From Pseudomonas chlororaphis (GTDB lineage Bacteria; Pseudomonadota; Gammaproteobacteria; Pseudomonadales; Pseudomonadaceae): a DNA stretch of 64,000 nt. Location of the stretch: NCBI GenBank assembly GCA_001023535.1, contig CP011020.1, positions 3,547,734-3,611,733 on the forward strand. The letters are read 5' to 3'. Positions within the stretch are counted from its first letter, which is position 1, and the number at the start of each line of letters is the position of its first letter. A model generated the notes under the pieces. The model did not search any database. It was not told where the DNA came from and saw only the letters and a program-made list of their open reading frames with translations. Shown one piece after another: positions 36,848 to 46,860 of this stretch. A program made the translations under genes and the position numbers.

Positions 36848-37239
36848 TGATCGGCCTCGACGAATCCGGCTCGCCCGAAGCGGGCACCGCCCCCACGGCA
36901 CGTCGCCTGAGCGCAGCCTTCCTGGGTTTGCTGCACAGCCATGTCGAATTGTTCGGCATCGAATTGCAGGAACAGAAAGCGCGCACCGTCAGCCTGCTGT
37001 TGTTCGCGGGCCTTGCCCTGGTGTTCGCCTTGCTCCTGCTGGTAGGGCTCTCGGCCCTGGTGCTGATCCTGGTGTGGGACACCTATCGCCTGGCGGGCAT
37101 CATCGGCCTGTGCCTGTTCTACCTGTTGGCGGCGCTGTTCTGTGGCCTTCGGTTGCGAGCAGCGATCTATGACGAATCGTCGCCCTTCCATGCCACCCTC
37201 GAAGAATTGGCCAACGATCGGGAGCGCCTGCTGCCATGA
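36847..37239 (+). CDS. YqjE-family (phage holin superfamily III) membrane protein
   Basis: 130 residues; ATG overlaps the previous stop (TGATG). Two long membrane helices (about 48-72 and 78-105) follow an amphipathic N-terminal segment with LGLLHSHVELFGIELQEQK, the YqjE signature. Despite the holin-related name it is a chromosomal envelope protein of unknown role that accompanies DUF883 proteins. Confidence 0.88.
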   Translation: MIGLDESGSPEAGTAPTARRLSAAFLGLLHSHVELFGIELQEQKARTVSLLLFAGLALVFALLLLVGLSALVLILVWDTYRLAGIIGLCLFYLLAALFCGLRLRAAIYDESSPFHATLEELANDRERLLP

Positions 37240-37571
37240 GCCTGCCTGATATCCCTCAAGCCCAGACCCGCCAGGAAATGCGCAAGGCGCTGGTGCGCCT
37301 GCGCATGGAGATGCATCGCCAGGAGATCCGCCAGGAAACACGGCAGTTGCTGCTCCCCCTGCGACGAGTACGCGGCCTGTCGCAAAGCTGGCACGAAGGC
37401 TTCGGCATCAAGCACGCGCCATTGTGGGGCGTGGCGGCGGTGTCGCTGCTCGGCTTTTTCACCGGCAGGCGCACCCGCGCCGGGCGTACCGGCGGCCTCA
37501 CCGGTTTGGTCCGGCTGGCCACGACGCTGCTGCCGTTGATCAAATTGGCCAAGAGCGCGCGCAAACCCTGA
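37236..37571 (+). CDS. YqjK-like small protein
   Basis: 111 residues, ATGA overlap with the YqjE gene. Very basic N-terminus with a heptad-like Arg/Gln pattern (RQEMRKALVRLRMEMHRQEI), then a hydrophobic segment (LWGVAAVSLLGFFTGRR). Third gene of the ElaB/YqjE/YqjK-type cassette. Function unknown. A weak inverted repeat (CAAGGGCA/TGCCCTTG, 37583-37610) follows, without a T-run. Confidence 0.8.
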   Translation: MSLPDIPQAQTRQEMRKALVRLRMEMHRQEIRQETRQLLLPLRRVRGLSQSWHEGFGIKHAPLWGVAAVSLLGFFTGRRTRAGRTGGLTGLVRLATTLLPLIKLAKSARKP

Positions 37572-37670
37572 GGCAACGGTGACAAGGGCAGGTAAATCGA
37601 CTTGCCCTTGCACCACGCCTCACGAACCGGGAAGCTAGGGCATCGACCCTATCAAACGGAGCAACCGGCC

Positions 37671-38999
37671 TTGGATTGGCACACCCTGCTGACACGCGAA
37701 CGCCTCGGAAAACCCCTTCACAGCCCGCAAGAACTGGGCCGCAGCCCCTTCCACAAGGACCACGACCGGATCATCTTTTCCGGCGCCTTCCGCCGCCTGG
37801 GGCGCAAGACCCAGGTGCATCCGGTGTCCAGCAACGACCACATCCACACGCGCCTGACCCACTCGCTGGAAGTCAGTTGCGTGGGGCGCTCCCTGGGCAT
37901 GCGCGTGGGCGAAACCATCCGCAGCGCCCTGCCCGACTGGTGCGAGCCGAGCGACCTGGGCATGGTCGTGCAATCGGCCTGCCTGGCCCACGACATCGGT
38001 AACCCACCGTTCGGTCACTCGGGCGAGGATGCCATCCGCTATTGGTTCCAGCAGGCCGCCGGGCGAGGTTGGCTGGATGCCATGAGCGAAGCCGAGCGCG
38101 GCGATTTCCTGAATTTCGAAGGCAATGCCCAGGGCTTTCGCGTGCTTACCCAGCTTGAATACCATCAGTTCGACGGTGGTACGCGGTTGACCTACGCCAC
38201 CCTCGGCACCTATCTGAAGTACCCCTGGACCGCTCGCCACGCCGACTCCCTGGGCTACAAGAAGCACAAGTTCGGCTGCTACCAGAGCGAACTGCCGCTG
38301 CTGGAGCAGATTGCCAACAAACTCGGCCTGCCGCAGATCGAGGACCAGCGCTGGGCCCGGCATCCGCTGGTGTACCTGATGGAGGCCGCCGATGACATCT
38401 GCTACGCGTTGATCGACCTGGAAGACGGCGTGGAAATGGATCTGCTGGAATACCCACAGGTGGAATCGCTGCTCCTGGACCTGGTGGGGGACGACCTTCC
38501 GGACACCTACCGCCAGTTGGGCCCGCAGGATTCCCGGCGGCGCAAACTGGCGATCCTGCGGGGCAAGGCCATCGAGCACCTGACCAACGCCGCCGCCCGG
38601 GCATTCGTCGAACAGCAGGAGGCGTTGCTGGCCGGCACGCTGCCGGGGGACCTGGTGGAGCACATGCACGGCCCGGCCAAGCGCTGCGTGCTGAATGCCA
38701 AGGACATGGCCCGCAAGAAAATTTTCCAGGACAAGCGCAAGACCCTGCATGAGATCGGCGCGTACACCACGTTGGAGATCCTGCTCAACGGGTTCTGCGG
38801 CGCCGCACTCGAACAGCATGGCGGCCGCACGCCTTCCTTCAAGAACCGCCGCATCCTCGACCTGCTGGGCAACAACGCCCCCGACCCGAATGGCCCACTG
38901 CACGCGGCATTCCTGCGCATGATCGACTTCATCGCCGGGATGACGGACAGCTACGCCAGCGACATGGCCCAGGAGATGACAGGCCGCACGCGTCAATAA
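37671..38999 (+). CDS. dgt: Deoxyguanosinetriphosphate triphosphohydrolase (dGTPase)
   Basis: 442 residues. HD-domain metal ligands: [18 protein letters not shown], the central HD in [20 protein letters not shown], and [19 protein letters not shown]. Splits dGTP (and perhaps other dNTPs) to nucleoside and triphosphate, tuning dNTP pools. TTG 37671 follows ACGGAG; upstream in-frame sequence from 37602 lacks family features. P. aeruginosa dgt also lies beside rocA2/rocS2. Confidence 0.94.
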   Translation: MDWHTLLTRERLGKPLHSPQELGRSPFHKDHDRIIFSGAFRRLGRKTQVHPVSSNDHIHTRLTHSLEVSCVGRSLGMRVGETIRSALPDWCEPSDLGMVVQSACLAHDIGNPPFGHSGEDAIRYWFQQAAGRGWLDAMSEAERGDFLNFEGNAQGFRVLTQLEYHQFDGGTRLTYATLGTYLKYPWTARHADSLGYKKHKFGCYQSELPLLEQIANKLGLPQIEDQRWARHPLVYLMEAADDICYALIDLEDGVEMDLLEYPQVESLLLDLVGDDLPDTYRQLGPQDSRRRKLAILRGKAIEHLTNAAARAFVEQQEALLAGTLPGDLVEHMHGPAKRCVLNAKDMARKKIFQDKRKTLHEIGAYTTLEILLNGFCGAALEQHGGRTPSFKNRRILDLLGNNAPDPNGPLHAAFLRMIDFIAGMTDSYASDMAQEMTGRTRQ

Positions 39000-39040
39000 A
39001 AGGTGTGGGAACAACGGTTTGATGGGCCTGGCACAATCCT

Positions 39041-39127
39041 GTGGGAGCGGGCTTGCTCGCGAAAGCGGTAGGTCAAATTGCGACGGTATCGAATGACCTG
39101 CGCCTTCGCGAGCAAGCCCGCCCTCAC
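39041..39127. repeat. REP pair (REPIN)
   Basis: Arms GTGGGAGCGGGCTTGCTCGC (39041 on) and its near-complement (39105-39127), 21 of 23 bases paired, 41 bp apart. This is the common GAGCAAGCCCGC-type REP of fluorescent pseudomonads, placed after dgt. The rest of the gap to 39428 is AT-rich without visible genes and should hold the rocA2 promoter. Confidence 0.88.
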
Positions 39128-39428
39128 AACGGATTCATGCAAGTTTCACAGGAGAAAACACGGAAAACCCGTCCGCAACATTCAATAAGCCCTGCACGCC
39201 ACTTGTTTGCATAAACATTCCGCGAAAAGAAACACCTTTTCACAAAAAAGCCTTTAATTCTCCACCCTGTTTCACCCACCTACTAAAAAACCGATTACAT
39301 CGTAATATCTTGCCTCTTTTTTTGTAGGAAACTTCTGAAATTGAAGTTGGGTGCCCGTCTCTTCGTACGACCCTGGCTGTAACTGGGCTAAGGTGCGCGC
39401 TTTATTAAGCTCGCAGGGTATTTTATTC

Positions 39429-40055
39429 ATGAACTCCGTTTTCATTGTCGACGATCATCCGGTCATCCGCCTCGCCGTTCGCATGCTCCTGGAGCATGAG
39501 GGCTATAAGGTCGTGGGGGAAACTGACAACGGCGTCGATGCGATGCAAATGGTGCGCGAATGCATGCCAGACCTGGTGATCCTGGACATCAGCATTCCCA
39601 AACTTGACGGGCTGGAAATCCTCTCGCGCTTCAACGCCATGACCACGCCCCTCAAGACATTGGTGCTCACGGCCCAGTCGCCGACCCTGTTCGGCATCCG
39701 CTGCATGCAATCGGGCGCTTCCGGCTATGTGTGCAAGCAGGAAGACCTCAGCGAACTGGTCAGTGCCATCAAGGCCGTACTGTCTGGCTACAACTACTTT
39801 CCGAGCCAGGCCTTGAACCCGATACGCCCGGATGATCCGCGCAGTATAGAGCTGGATCTTTTCAAGAGCGTCAACGACAGGGAGTTGATGGTCCTGCAAC
39901 TTTTTGCCCAGGGCCGCACTAACAAGGAAATCGCCAAGGGCATGTTTCTGAGCAATAAAACCGTCAGTACCTACAAAAAAAGACTGATGCAGAAACTCAA
40001 GGTCAAGTCCCTCGTAGAACTGATCGAAATGGCGAAACGCAACGCACTTGTGTGA
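39429..40055 (+). CDS. rocA2: RocA2/BvgA-like response regulator
   Basis: 208 residues: receiver (IVDDHPVIRLAVRML; acidic pair Asp8-Asp9, phospho-acceptor Asp53 in LVILDISIPKLDG) and LuxR-type helix-turn-helix (VNDRELMVLQLFAQGRTNKE, NKTVSTYKKRLMQKLKVKS). AGGG lies upstream of ATG 39429. Partner of the adjacent BvgS-type kinase. The order dgt-RR-kinase matches P. aeruginosa rocA2/rocS2 (PA3045/PA3044); in that species Roc proteins influence cup fimbriae and other surface traits, so the name is from synteny and family, not function. Confidence 0.85.
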   Translation: MNSVFIVDDHPVIRLAVRMLLEHEGYKVVGETDNGVDAMQMVRECMPDLVILDISIPKLDGLEILSRFNAMTTPLKTLVLTAQSPTLFGIRCMQSGASGYVCKQEDLSELVSAIKAVLSGYNYFPSQALNPIRPDDPRSIELDLFKSVNDRELMVLQLFAQGRTNKEIAKGMFLSNKTVSTYKKRLMQKLKVKSLVELIEMAKRNALV

Positions 40056-40065
40056 GAAGAACAGG

Positions 40066-43000
40066 ATGCTCAGACGCATAAAGGAATGCCTGCTGCTAGT
40101 GAGTGCAGGGTTATATGCAAGTGTCCTCGCGGCGGCGCCAGCCATGCCCGAGCACCTGACGCTGCTGGGCCGCTCGACGGCGGCTGCGTCGATCCAGCTC
40201 GACGACGCCCAGAAGGCCTGGCTGCAGGGTCGGCGTGAATGGGTCCTGGGCACGTCCGCGCCCGACTATCCCCCCTTCGACCTTTCCACCAGCGGCCACG
40301 ACTACGAAGGCATGACCGCCGACTATGCCGGCCTCCTCGCCCAGGCAACCGGCCTGCCCATGAAGGTCCTGCGTTTCGAATCCCGCGACGCCGCCGTGGC
40401 AGCGCTCAAGGCCGGGCAGATCGACCTGCTGGGCACCGCCAATGGCTTTGAAGCCCGCCAGCCCGACATCCTGCTGTCGACGCCCTATGCCGTGGACCAG
40501 CCGGTGCTCGTCACTCGCGCCAATGAAAGCCGTTCCCTGGCCGAAGGCCTCGAAGGCCTGCGCCTGAGCATGGTCTATCACTACCTGCCCCTGGAGGAAA
40601 TCGAGCACCTGTACCCCAAAGCCCACCTGACCACCTACCCCTCCTATCAGAACGCGATCAACGCCGTTGCCTTTGGCCAGGCCGACGTCTTCCTCGGCGA
40701 CACCCTGTCCACCCATTACATGATCAGCAAGGGCTACCTGAGCAACATCCGCATGGCCAGCTTCGGCAAGCATGAGGCCTTTGGCTTCGGGTTCGCGGTG
40801 CGCCGCAGCGACACCCGCCTGTTGGAGATCATCAATGCCACGCTGAACCAGATTCCCCTCGCCGAACACACCAGCATCGCCAAGCGCTGGAGTGCTGGCA
40901 GCGACATGTACCTCGCCGATCACCGGATCCAACTGACCGACCGCGAACAACGCTGGCTGGCGGCGCATCCGGTGGTGCGGGTGGTGGTGAATGAACATTC
41001 CGCGCCCTTCACCTTCTTCGATTCGGACGGCGCCTTGCGTGGGATCAGCGCCGACCTGCTGGAGTTGATCCGCCTGCGCACCGGCCTGCGCCTGGATATC
41101 CAGCGTCGCCAGAGCGACAGCGAGATGATCGCCGCGATCCAGGAAGACCAGGCCGACCTGATCGCCGCATTCCTGCCCAGTAGCGAACGGCAGCAGAAAT
41201 TGAAATTCAGCCGACCTTACCTCGACAGTTCGTTCGTCCTTCTGACCCGTAAACAGTCCGGCACCCCGGCCACGCTCGACCAGTTCGGCAGTCGGAGCCT
41301 GGCCATCGCCAAGGGCAACCCACTGATCGAATGGCTGCGCCAGCACTTTGCGGACATCAGGATCGTCGAGGCAGACGGCACCCTGGGGGCGATGGAGATG
41401 CTCGCCCAGGGCCAGGTCGACGGCGGGGTCAGCTCGTTGGTCATGGCTAACTACTTCATCTCGTCCCACTCCTGGCGCGACACATTGCAGATCAACAGCA
41501 CCGTCGGCACCCAGCCGGCCCTGTTCGCCCTCGCCAGCGCCAAAAATGCCACCGAACTCAATTCCATCCTCGACAAGGCCCTGACCAGCATCGACCCCGA
41601 TCAACTGGGGGTGATCAACAACCGTTGGCGCGGCTACGTATCGGCGTCGCAACATACCTGGCGCACCTATAACCGCCTGTTCTTCCAGATCGTCGCAGGC
41701 GTCGGCCTGCTGTTGCTGCTGTCGCTGGCCTGGAACGCCTACATGCAGCGCCAGATCCGGCAACGCCAACGGGCCGAGCTCGCCCTCAACGACCAGTTGG
41801 AATTCATGCACGCACTGCTCAACGGCACGCCGCACCCGATCTACGTGAGGGACCGCAACGGCTGCCTGCAAAGCTGCAACGACAGTTACCTGCAAACGTT
41901 CGACGCCAGGCGCGAAGACGTCATTGGCAAGAACGTGATGCCGGGGGCCATGAGCAATGCCTTCGAGGCGCAGGAGTACCAGGCCGACTATCAACGGGTG
42001 ATGGCCGAAGGCACCCCGCTGATCGTCGATCGCCCCCTGCACATCGGGGACAGGGAACTGACCATCTATCACTGGATCCTCCCCTACCGGAACTCGGCCG
42101 CGCAGGTGCAGGGCATCATCGGCGGGTGGATCGACATCAGTGAGCGACGCCAGCTTTTCGAAGAGCTGCGGGCGTCCAAGAAGCAGGCCGAAGACGCGAA
42201 CCGCGCCAAGAGCACCTTCCTGGCGACCATGAGCCATGAGATCCGCACGCCCATGAACGCGGTGATCGGCATGCTTGAACTGGCCCTGAAACAGACCGAC
42301 AAGGGTCATGTGGACCGTTCGACCATCGCCGTGGCCTACGAATCGGCCGCCGGCATGCTGGAGCTGATCGGCGACATCCTGGACATCGCCCGGATCGAAT
42401 CGGGCCACCTGAGCCTGGCACCCGAGCGCGTCAACCTGCGGGCCATGCTGCAATCGGTGATCCGGGTATTCGAAGGCGTGGCGAGGCAGAAAAACCTGGC
42501 GTTGTCGCTGCAGTTCGACGCCGCCGAAGGCAACCCGGACGTGTCGATCGACCCGTTGCGCTTCAAACAGGTGCTCTCGAACCTGATCAGCAATGCCCTC
42601 AAGTTCACTGAACAGGGCCGGGTGCTGGTCAAGGTCCGGTTGTCACCCACCGACCAGGACGACGTCCTGCACTTGCACCTTGAGGTCAACGACAGCGGCA
42701 TCGGCATCGGCCCGGCAGACCTCAAGCGCCTCTTCGAACCCTTTGCCCAGGTCGACAACAATGGCCGGATGGCGCGCAAGGGCGCCGGACTGGGGCTGGT
42801 GATCAGTCGCAACCTGTGCCAGATGATGGGTGGCAACCTGCACATGAACAGCCAGCCCGGCCTTGGCACCCAGGTCCAGGTCCGGCTGCGGCTGAACGTC
42901 TTGCCAGCGGCGCCGGCCGGCGTGGCCGCCGAGCCGATCATCGAAACGGCGGCAGGCGTGCTGAACGTCCTGGTGGTGGACGATCACCCGGCCAACCGCC

Positions 43001-43683
43001 TGCTGATGTCACAGCAACTGGAGTACCTCGGCTACCCCTATCAGGTTGCCCATGATGGCGCCCATGGGTTCGAGGTCTGGCAGCAAGGGCATTTCGACCT
43101 GGTCATCGCCGACTGCAACATGCCCATCATGAGCGGCTATGAATTGGCGCGTTCGATTCGCCGCGAGGAGTCCGAGCAGCAACGCCCTCCCTGCACCATC
43201 CTGGGGTTCACCGCCAATGCGCAGCCGGAGGAAAAACAACGGTGCCAGGACGCGGGAATGGACGACTGCCTGTTCAAGCCCATCAGCCTGAGCGCCCTGA
43301 GCCAGTGGATCAAGGCCGTCAAACCCAGCCGGCAGGCCCGGGTTTTCAGCCTGCAAGGCCTGCAAGCACTGACCGGCGGCGATCCCTCGTCCACCCACCG
43401 CCTGCTGAGCGAGATGCTCAACAGCAATCGCCTGGATCGCCAGGAGCTGCTCGACGTGGCCCGGAGCGGCGAGCGCCAGGCCTTGAGCGAGACGGCGCAC
43501 AAGATCAAGGGGGTCGCCCGGATCATGCAGGCGACGTCGTTGATCCAGCGTTGCGAGGCACTGGAACAGGCCTGTCAGCCCGCCTCGGCACCGCAGCGGA
43601 TCAGCGAATGCGTCGAAGCCCTCGACCAGGCCATGATCGACGTCGGGGTTGCCCTCCAAACAGCACTCGCCAAGGCACGATAA
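40066..43683 (+). CDS. rocS2: RocS2/BvgS-like unorthodox sensor histidine kinase
   Basis: 1205 residues. Signal-like N-terminus, two periplasmic solute-binding (Venus flytrap) domains (about 55-290 and 300-530), a membrane span (QIVAGVGLLLLLSLAWNAYM), PAS domain, HisKA with His724 (FLATMSHEIRTPMNAVIGML), HATPase_c (NDSGIGIGPADLKRLF, GAGLGLVISRNLCQMMGG), receiver with Asp1016 (LVIADCNMPIMSGYEL), and HPt with His1145 (ETAHKIKGVARI). All phosphorelay residues are present. Start at ATG 40066, 10 bp after the RR stop; a TTG at 40048 overlaps it. Ligand unknown. Confidence 0.9.
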   Translation: MLRRIKECLLLVSAGLYASVLAAAPAMPEHLTLLGRSTAAASIQLDDAQKAWLQGRREWVLGTSAPDYPPFDLSTSGHDYEGMTADYAGLLAQATGLPMKVLRFESRDAAVAALKAGQIDLLGTANGFEARQPDILLSTPYAVDQPVLVTRANESRSLAEGLEGLRLSMVYHYLPLEEIEHLYPKAHLTTYPSYQNAINAVAFGQADVFLGDTLSTHYMISKGYLSNIRMASFGKHEAFGFGFAVRRSDTRLLEIINATLNQIPLAEHTSIAKRWSAGSDMYLADHRIQLTDREQRWLAAHPVVRVVVNEHSAPFTFFDSDGALRGISADLLELIRLRTGLRLDIQRRQSDSEMIAAIQEDQADLIAAFLPSSERQQKLKFSRPYLDSSFVLLTRKQSGTPATLDQFGSRSLAIAKGNPLIEWLRQHFADIRIVEADGTLGAMEMLAQGQVDGGVSSLVMANYFISSHSWRDTLQINSTVGTQPALFALASAKNATELNSILDKALTSIDPDQLGVINNRWRGYVSASQHTWRTYNRLFFQIVAGVGLLLLLSLAWNAYMQRQIRQRQRAELALNDQLEFMHALLNGTPHPIYVRDRNGCLQSCNDSYLQTFDARREDVIGKNVMPGAMSNAFEAQEYQADYQRVMAEGTPLIVDRPLHIGDRELTIYHWILPYRNSAAQVQGIIGGWIDISERRQLFEELRASKKQAEDANRAKSTFLATMSHEIRTPMNAVIGMLELALKQTDKGHVDRSTIAVAYESAAGMLELIGDILDIARIESGHLSLAPERVNLRAMLQSVIRVFEGVARQKNLALSLQFDAAEGNPDVSIDPLRFKQVLSNLISNALKFTEQGRVLVKVRLSPTDQDDVLHLHLEVNDSGIGIGPADLKRLFEPFAQVDNNGRMARKGAGLGLVISRNLCQMMGGNLHMNSQPGLGTQVQVRLRLNVLPAAPAGVAAEPIIETAAGVLNVLVVDDHPANRLLMSQQLEYLGYPYQVAHDGAHGFEVWQQGHFDLVIADCNMPIMSGYELARSIRREESEQQRPPCTILGFTANAQPEEKQRCQDAGMDDCLFKPISLSALSQWIKAVKPSRQARVFSLQGLQALTGGDPSSTHRLLSEMLNSNRLDRQELLDVARSGERQALSETAHKIKGVARIMQATSLIQRCEALEQACQPASAPQRISECVEALDQAMIDVGVALQTALAKAR

Positions 43684-43798
43684 CCCAGCGTTTACTATGC
43701 TGTTGCCTGAGCAGTGCGTACCAGGGGTGTTCTCGATCAGCGTCCCCTCCACGCGGAAACACCCTTTGAGAACGCCCCTTACACTTGGAGTGACTGCA

Positions 43799-46750
43799 AT
43801 GCCCAGCGCACCGCGTACGGATAAACGCCGGTTCCCCCTGCACGTCCATATCAGCGTGATGTTCACCCTGCTTCTGCTGCTGACCGGCGTGGTACTGGGC
43901 ATTTTCAACTATCGGCAGACCACGCAAATCATCCTCTCCAGCAGTGAAAAACTGTTCAACCGGATCGAGCAGGACGTGCGCCTGGATTTGTACGACACCT
44001 ACGAACCGATCCGCCACCTGCTGGGTCTGCTGGCCGATTACCCGGCCACGCGCTCACCCCGGATGGAGCAACGCCTGGCCTTGCTCGGGCCCTTCAGCCA
44101 GGCGCTGCGGGACAATCCGAACCTGGCGTCGTTGTACCTGGGTGATGCCCTGGGTGATTTCCTGATGGTCCGGCCGTTGCGCAGCGCGGCCCTGAAAACC
44201 GCCGTGGGCGCCCCGGCCGACGCGGCCTACCAGGTCTGGACCGTGGAGCGAGCGACGTCCGACGGCTCGGTTCGCGCCCAGTCGCTGTTCTACGACGAAC
44301 ACCTGACGCTCATCGATCACCGGGACATCGCTGAAGAGACGTTCGATCCGCGCAATCGAAGCTGGTTTCGCAGCGCCGCTGGCTCCGCCGAGCAGATCAC
44401 CACCGAGCCCTATCTGTTCTTCTCCACCCACACCATCGGCACCACCCTGGCCCGGCGCAGCGGCGAGCAAGCGGTGATCGGCGCCGACCTGACACTCGCG
44501 GCGCTGTCACAGACCCTGGCCAAGCACAAGGTCACCACCGACACCGAGATCGTCCTGCTCGACCCCAAGGGTAACGCGGTGGCCTATCCCGACAGCAGCC
44601 GACTGGTGGCGGACGCTCAATCCGCGCGCCTGGTCAAGGCCCGCGACCTCAACCCGGCCATCGCCGCCACCCTCGACGACAGCACGGGCACGTCGCGCCT
44701 GGAGGCCGCCGGACGGCGCTGGATCGTATCGCACAGCCACATGCAGGAAGGCGGACCGCAAGGCCTGGAACTGGCGCTGCTGGTGCCCGAGGACGAACTG
44801 CTCGACGAGGCCTATCGCATGCGTTGGCAAGGCGCGCTGATCACCCTGGCCACCCTGCTGTTGTGCCTGCCGCTGGGCTGGCTGACATCGAGGATCCTGG
44901 TCAAGCCGCTGCGCGCGTTGGTGCAAGAGGCCGATGCCATTCGCAGCTTCGACTTCAATTACCCGGTCTCGCGGCGCTCACCGGTGCTGGAAGTCGACCA
45001 GTTGAGCGTGTCGATGGCGCGCATGAAGGAGACCCTGGCCAGCTTCTTCAAGATCACCGCCAGCCTGCGCGCCGAGACCCGCTTCGCGCCGCTGCTGGAG
45101 CGGGTGTTGTTCGAGACCGTGGCCATCGGCCAGGCCCAGGCCGGGCTGATCTACCTGCGCGAAAACGATGACAATCGGGTCAAGCCGTATGGGCTGGTGA
45201 TCGAAGGTGTCCCCCGGGACCTGGCAGCGTTCAAGCTCAACAGTTACGAGCTGCAGGCCGAGCGCAGCCCGCAATGGCTCCAGCAACTGGCTGTCTCGGA
45301 CAATCTGGTGACCTCCCTGGGCTTCGAACAGGCGGCCGACCTGCAAGGTGTCCTGAGGGCGATGGACGCTCCCCGGGCCCACCTGATCGGCATCCGCTTG
45401 CGCAATCGCCACCAGGAAACCGTCGGCGTCCTGGTGTTGCTGATCAACGACAGCGGCACCGAAGCCGACCTGGAAAAGCTGCAACCGGACCGCATCGCGT
45501 TTCTCCAGGCGGTGTCCGGGGCCGCCACCGTCAGCATCGAAGGCCAGCGCCTGCAAGCCCGACAGAAGCAATTGCTGGATTCGTTCATCCAGTTGCTGGC
45601 CGGCGCGATCGACGCCAAGAGCCCCTACACCGGTGGCCATTGCCAGCGGGTGCCGGTGCTGACCCTGATGATCGCCGAGGCCGCGGCGGCGAGCCAGGCG
45701 TCGGCGTTCGAGGCGTACCAGCCAACGGAAGATGAATGGGAAGCGCTGCACATCGCCGCCTGGCTGCACGATTGCGGCAAGGTCACCACCCCCGAATACG
45801 TCGTCGACAAGGCCACCAAGCTGGAAACCCTGAACGACCGGATCCACGAGATTCGCACGCGCTTCGAAGTGCTCAAGCGAGACGCCTGGGTCGACTACTG
45901 GCGAGCGATGGCGGCGGGCGGCGACCCGGCCTCACTGGCGCAGCAACGCGATGCGACACTGGCCAGCCTCGATGACGACTTTGCCTTCGTCGCCCGCTGC
46001 AACCTGGGCTCCGAAGCCATGGCCGACGCCGACCTGCAGCGCCTGCAAAACATCGCCCAACGCCCATGGCAGCGCACGCTCGATGACCGCCTGGGGGTGT
46101 CCTGGGAAGAAAACCGCCGCCAGGCGCGCACGCCCCCGCCGACGTTGCCCGTCACCGAAGCGTTGTTGGCGGACAAGCCAGAGCACCTGTTCGAGCGTCA
46201 CGAAGCCGAGCTGATCCCGGCGGACAACCCGTGGGGCTTCAAGCTCGACGTGCCGCGCTGGAAGTACAACCGCGGCGAACTCTACAACCTGAGCATCACC
46301 CGCGGCACGCTGACCCGTGAGGAGCGCTACGTCATCAACCATCACATGGTGCAGACGATCCTGATGCTCAGCCAACTGCCCTTCCCCAGCCACCTGGACA
46401 ACGTGGCGGAAATCGCCGGCGGCCATCATGAAAAGATGGACGGCAGCGGTTACCCCAAGGGACTCAAGCGCGAGGAAATGAGCCTGCCGGCCCGCATGAT
46501 GGCAATCGCCGATATTTTCGAAGCGCTGACGGCAGCCGACCGGCCCTACAAGAAGGCCAAGAAACTGAGCGAAGCCCTGGGCATCATGGCCACCATGTGC
46601 CGCGACGCCCATATCGATCCGCAGTTGTTCGGCTTGTTCATCGAAGAACAGATCTACGCCCGCTACGCCGAGCAGTTTCTCGACCCGCAGCAGATCGATG
46701 AGATCGATCGGGACGCCCTGCTGGCCCGAGCGGGATTACGACCATGCTGA
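43799..46750 (+). CDS. Membrane sensor protein with HD-GYP domain
   Basis: 983 residues: N-terminal membrane helix (HISVMFTLLLLLTGVVLGIF), periplasmic dCache-like sensor region, second span (GALITLATLLLCLPLGWL), HAMP, a GAF-like domain, then an HD-GYP domain: HDCGK (His657-Asp658) and HHEKMDGSGYPKGL (from His876). The HHExxDGxGYP signature marks cyclic-di-GMP phosphodiesterases. The usual distance between the two motifs is about 60 residues; here it is 219, so an insertion of roughly 160 residues interrupts the domain. TTGGAG precedes ATG 43799. It follows rocS2 after 115 bp on the same strand, so shared expression is possible. Confidence 0.88.
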   Translation: MPSAPRTDKRRFPLHVHISVMFTLLLLLTGVVLGIFNYRQTTQIILSSSEKLFNRIEQDVRLDLYDTYEPIRHLLGLLADYPATRSPRMEQRLALLGPFSQALRDNPNLASLYLGDALGDFLMVRPLRSAALKTAVGAPADAAYQVWTVERATSDGSVRAQSLFYDEHLTLIDHRDIAEETFDPRNRSWFRSAAGSAEQITTEPYLFFSTHTIGTTLARRSGEQAVIGADLTLAALSQTLAKHKVTTDTEIVLLDPKGNAVAYPDSSRLVADAQSARLVKARDLNPAIAATLDDSTGTSRLEAAGRRWIVSHSHMQEGGPQGLELALLVPEDELLDEAYRMRWQGALITLATLLLCLPLGWLTSRILVKPLRALVQEADAIRSFDFNYPVSRRSPVLEVDQLSVSMARMKETLASFFKITASLRAETRFAPLLERVLFETVAIGQAQAGLIYLRENDDNRVKPYGLVIEGVPRDLAAFKLNSYELQAERSPQWLQQLAVSDNLVTSLGFEQAADLQGVLRAMDAPRAHLIGIRLRNRHQETVGVLVLLINDSGTEADLEKLQPDRIAFLQAVSGAATVSIEGQRLQARQKQLLDSFIQLLAGAIDAKSPYTGGHCQRVPVLTLMIAEAAAASQASAFEAYQPTEDEWEALHIAAWLHDCGKVTTPEYVVDKATKLETLNDRIHEIRTRFEVLKRDAWVDYWRAMAAGGDPASLAQQRDATLASLDDDFAFVARCNLGSEAMADADLQRLQNIAQRPWQRTLDDRLGVSWEENRRQARTPPPTLPVTEALLADKPEHLFERHEAELIPADNPWGFKLDVPRWKYNRGELYNLSITRGTLTREERYVINHHMVQTILMLSQLPFPSHLDNVAEIAGGHHEKMDGSGYPKGLKREEMSLPARMMAIADIFEALTAADRPYKKAKKLSEALGIMATMCRDAHIDPQLFGLFIEEQIYARYAEQFLDPQQIDEIDRDALLARAGLRPC

Positions 46751-46769
46751 ATCGCACCGCACCCCGTGT

Positions 46770-46845
46770 TGGAGCAAACCTGCCGGCCCACCGCAAGGTC
46801 ATGCACCCGACAGGGCCCGCGCGATGGCGGGCCAGCCTTGCTCCA
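46770..46845. repeat. Nested inverted repeat between convergent genes
   Basis: Outer arms TGGAGCAA (46770-46777) / TTGCTCCA (46838-46845) and an inner perfect hairpin GGCCCGC-GCGATG-GCGGGCC (46814-46833). No T-run. Located in the 110-bp gap between the convergent HD-GYP and sulfoxide reductase genes; it may terminate or protect both transcripts. Confidence 0.5.
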
Positions 46846-46860
46846 GCCGGTTGGCCTCGT

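Noticed and set aside
36847..37239. Phage holin, implying a prophage
   Set aside because: The YqjE family is related to holins by fold only; the surrounding genes are core chromosome and no phage genes are present.
39041..39127. CRISPR-like palindromic repeats
   Set aside because: Only paired inverted copies at scattered sites; no regular direct repeats with spacers and no cas genes. They are REP elements.
40111..42453. 780-residue minus-strand frame
   Set aside because: Antisense to the RocS2-like kinase, whose periplasmic, PAS and kinase domains are intact.
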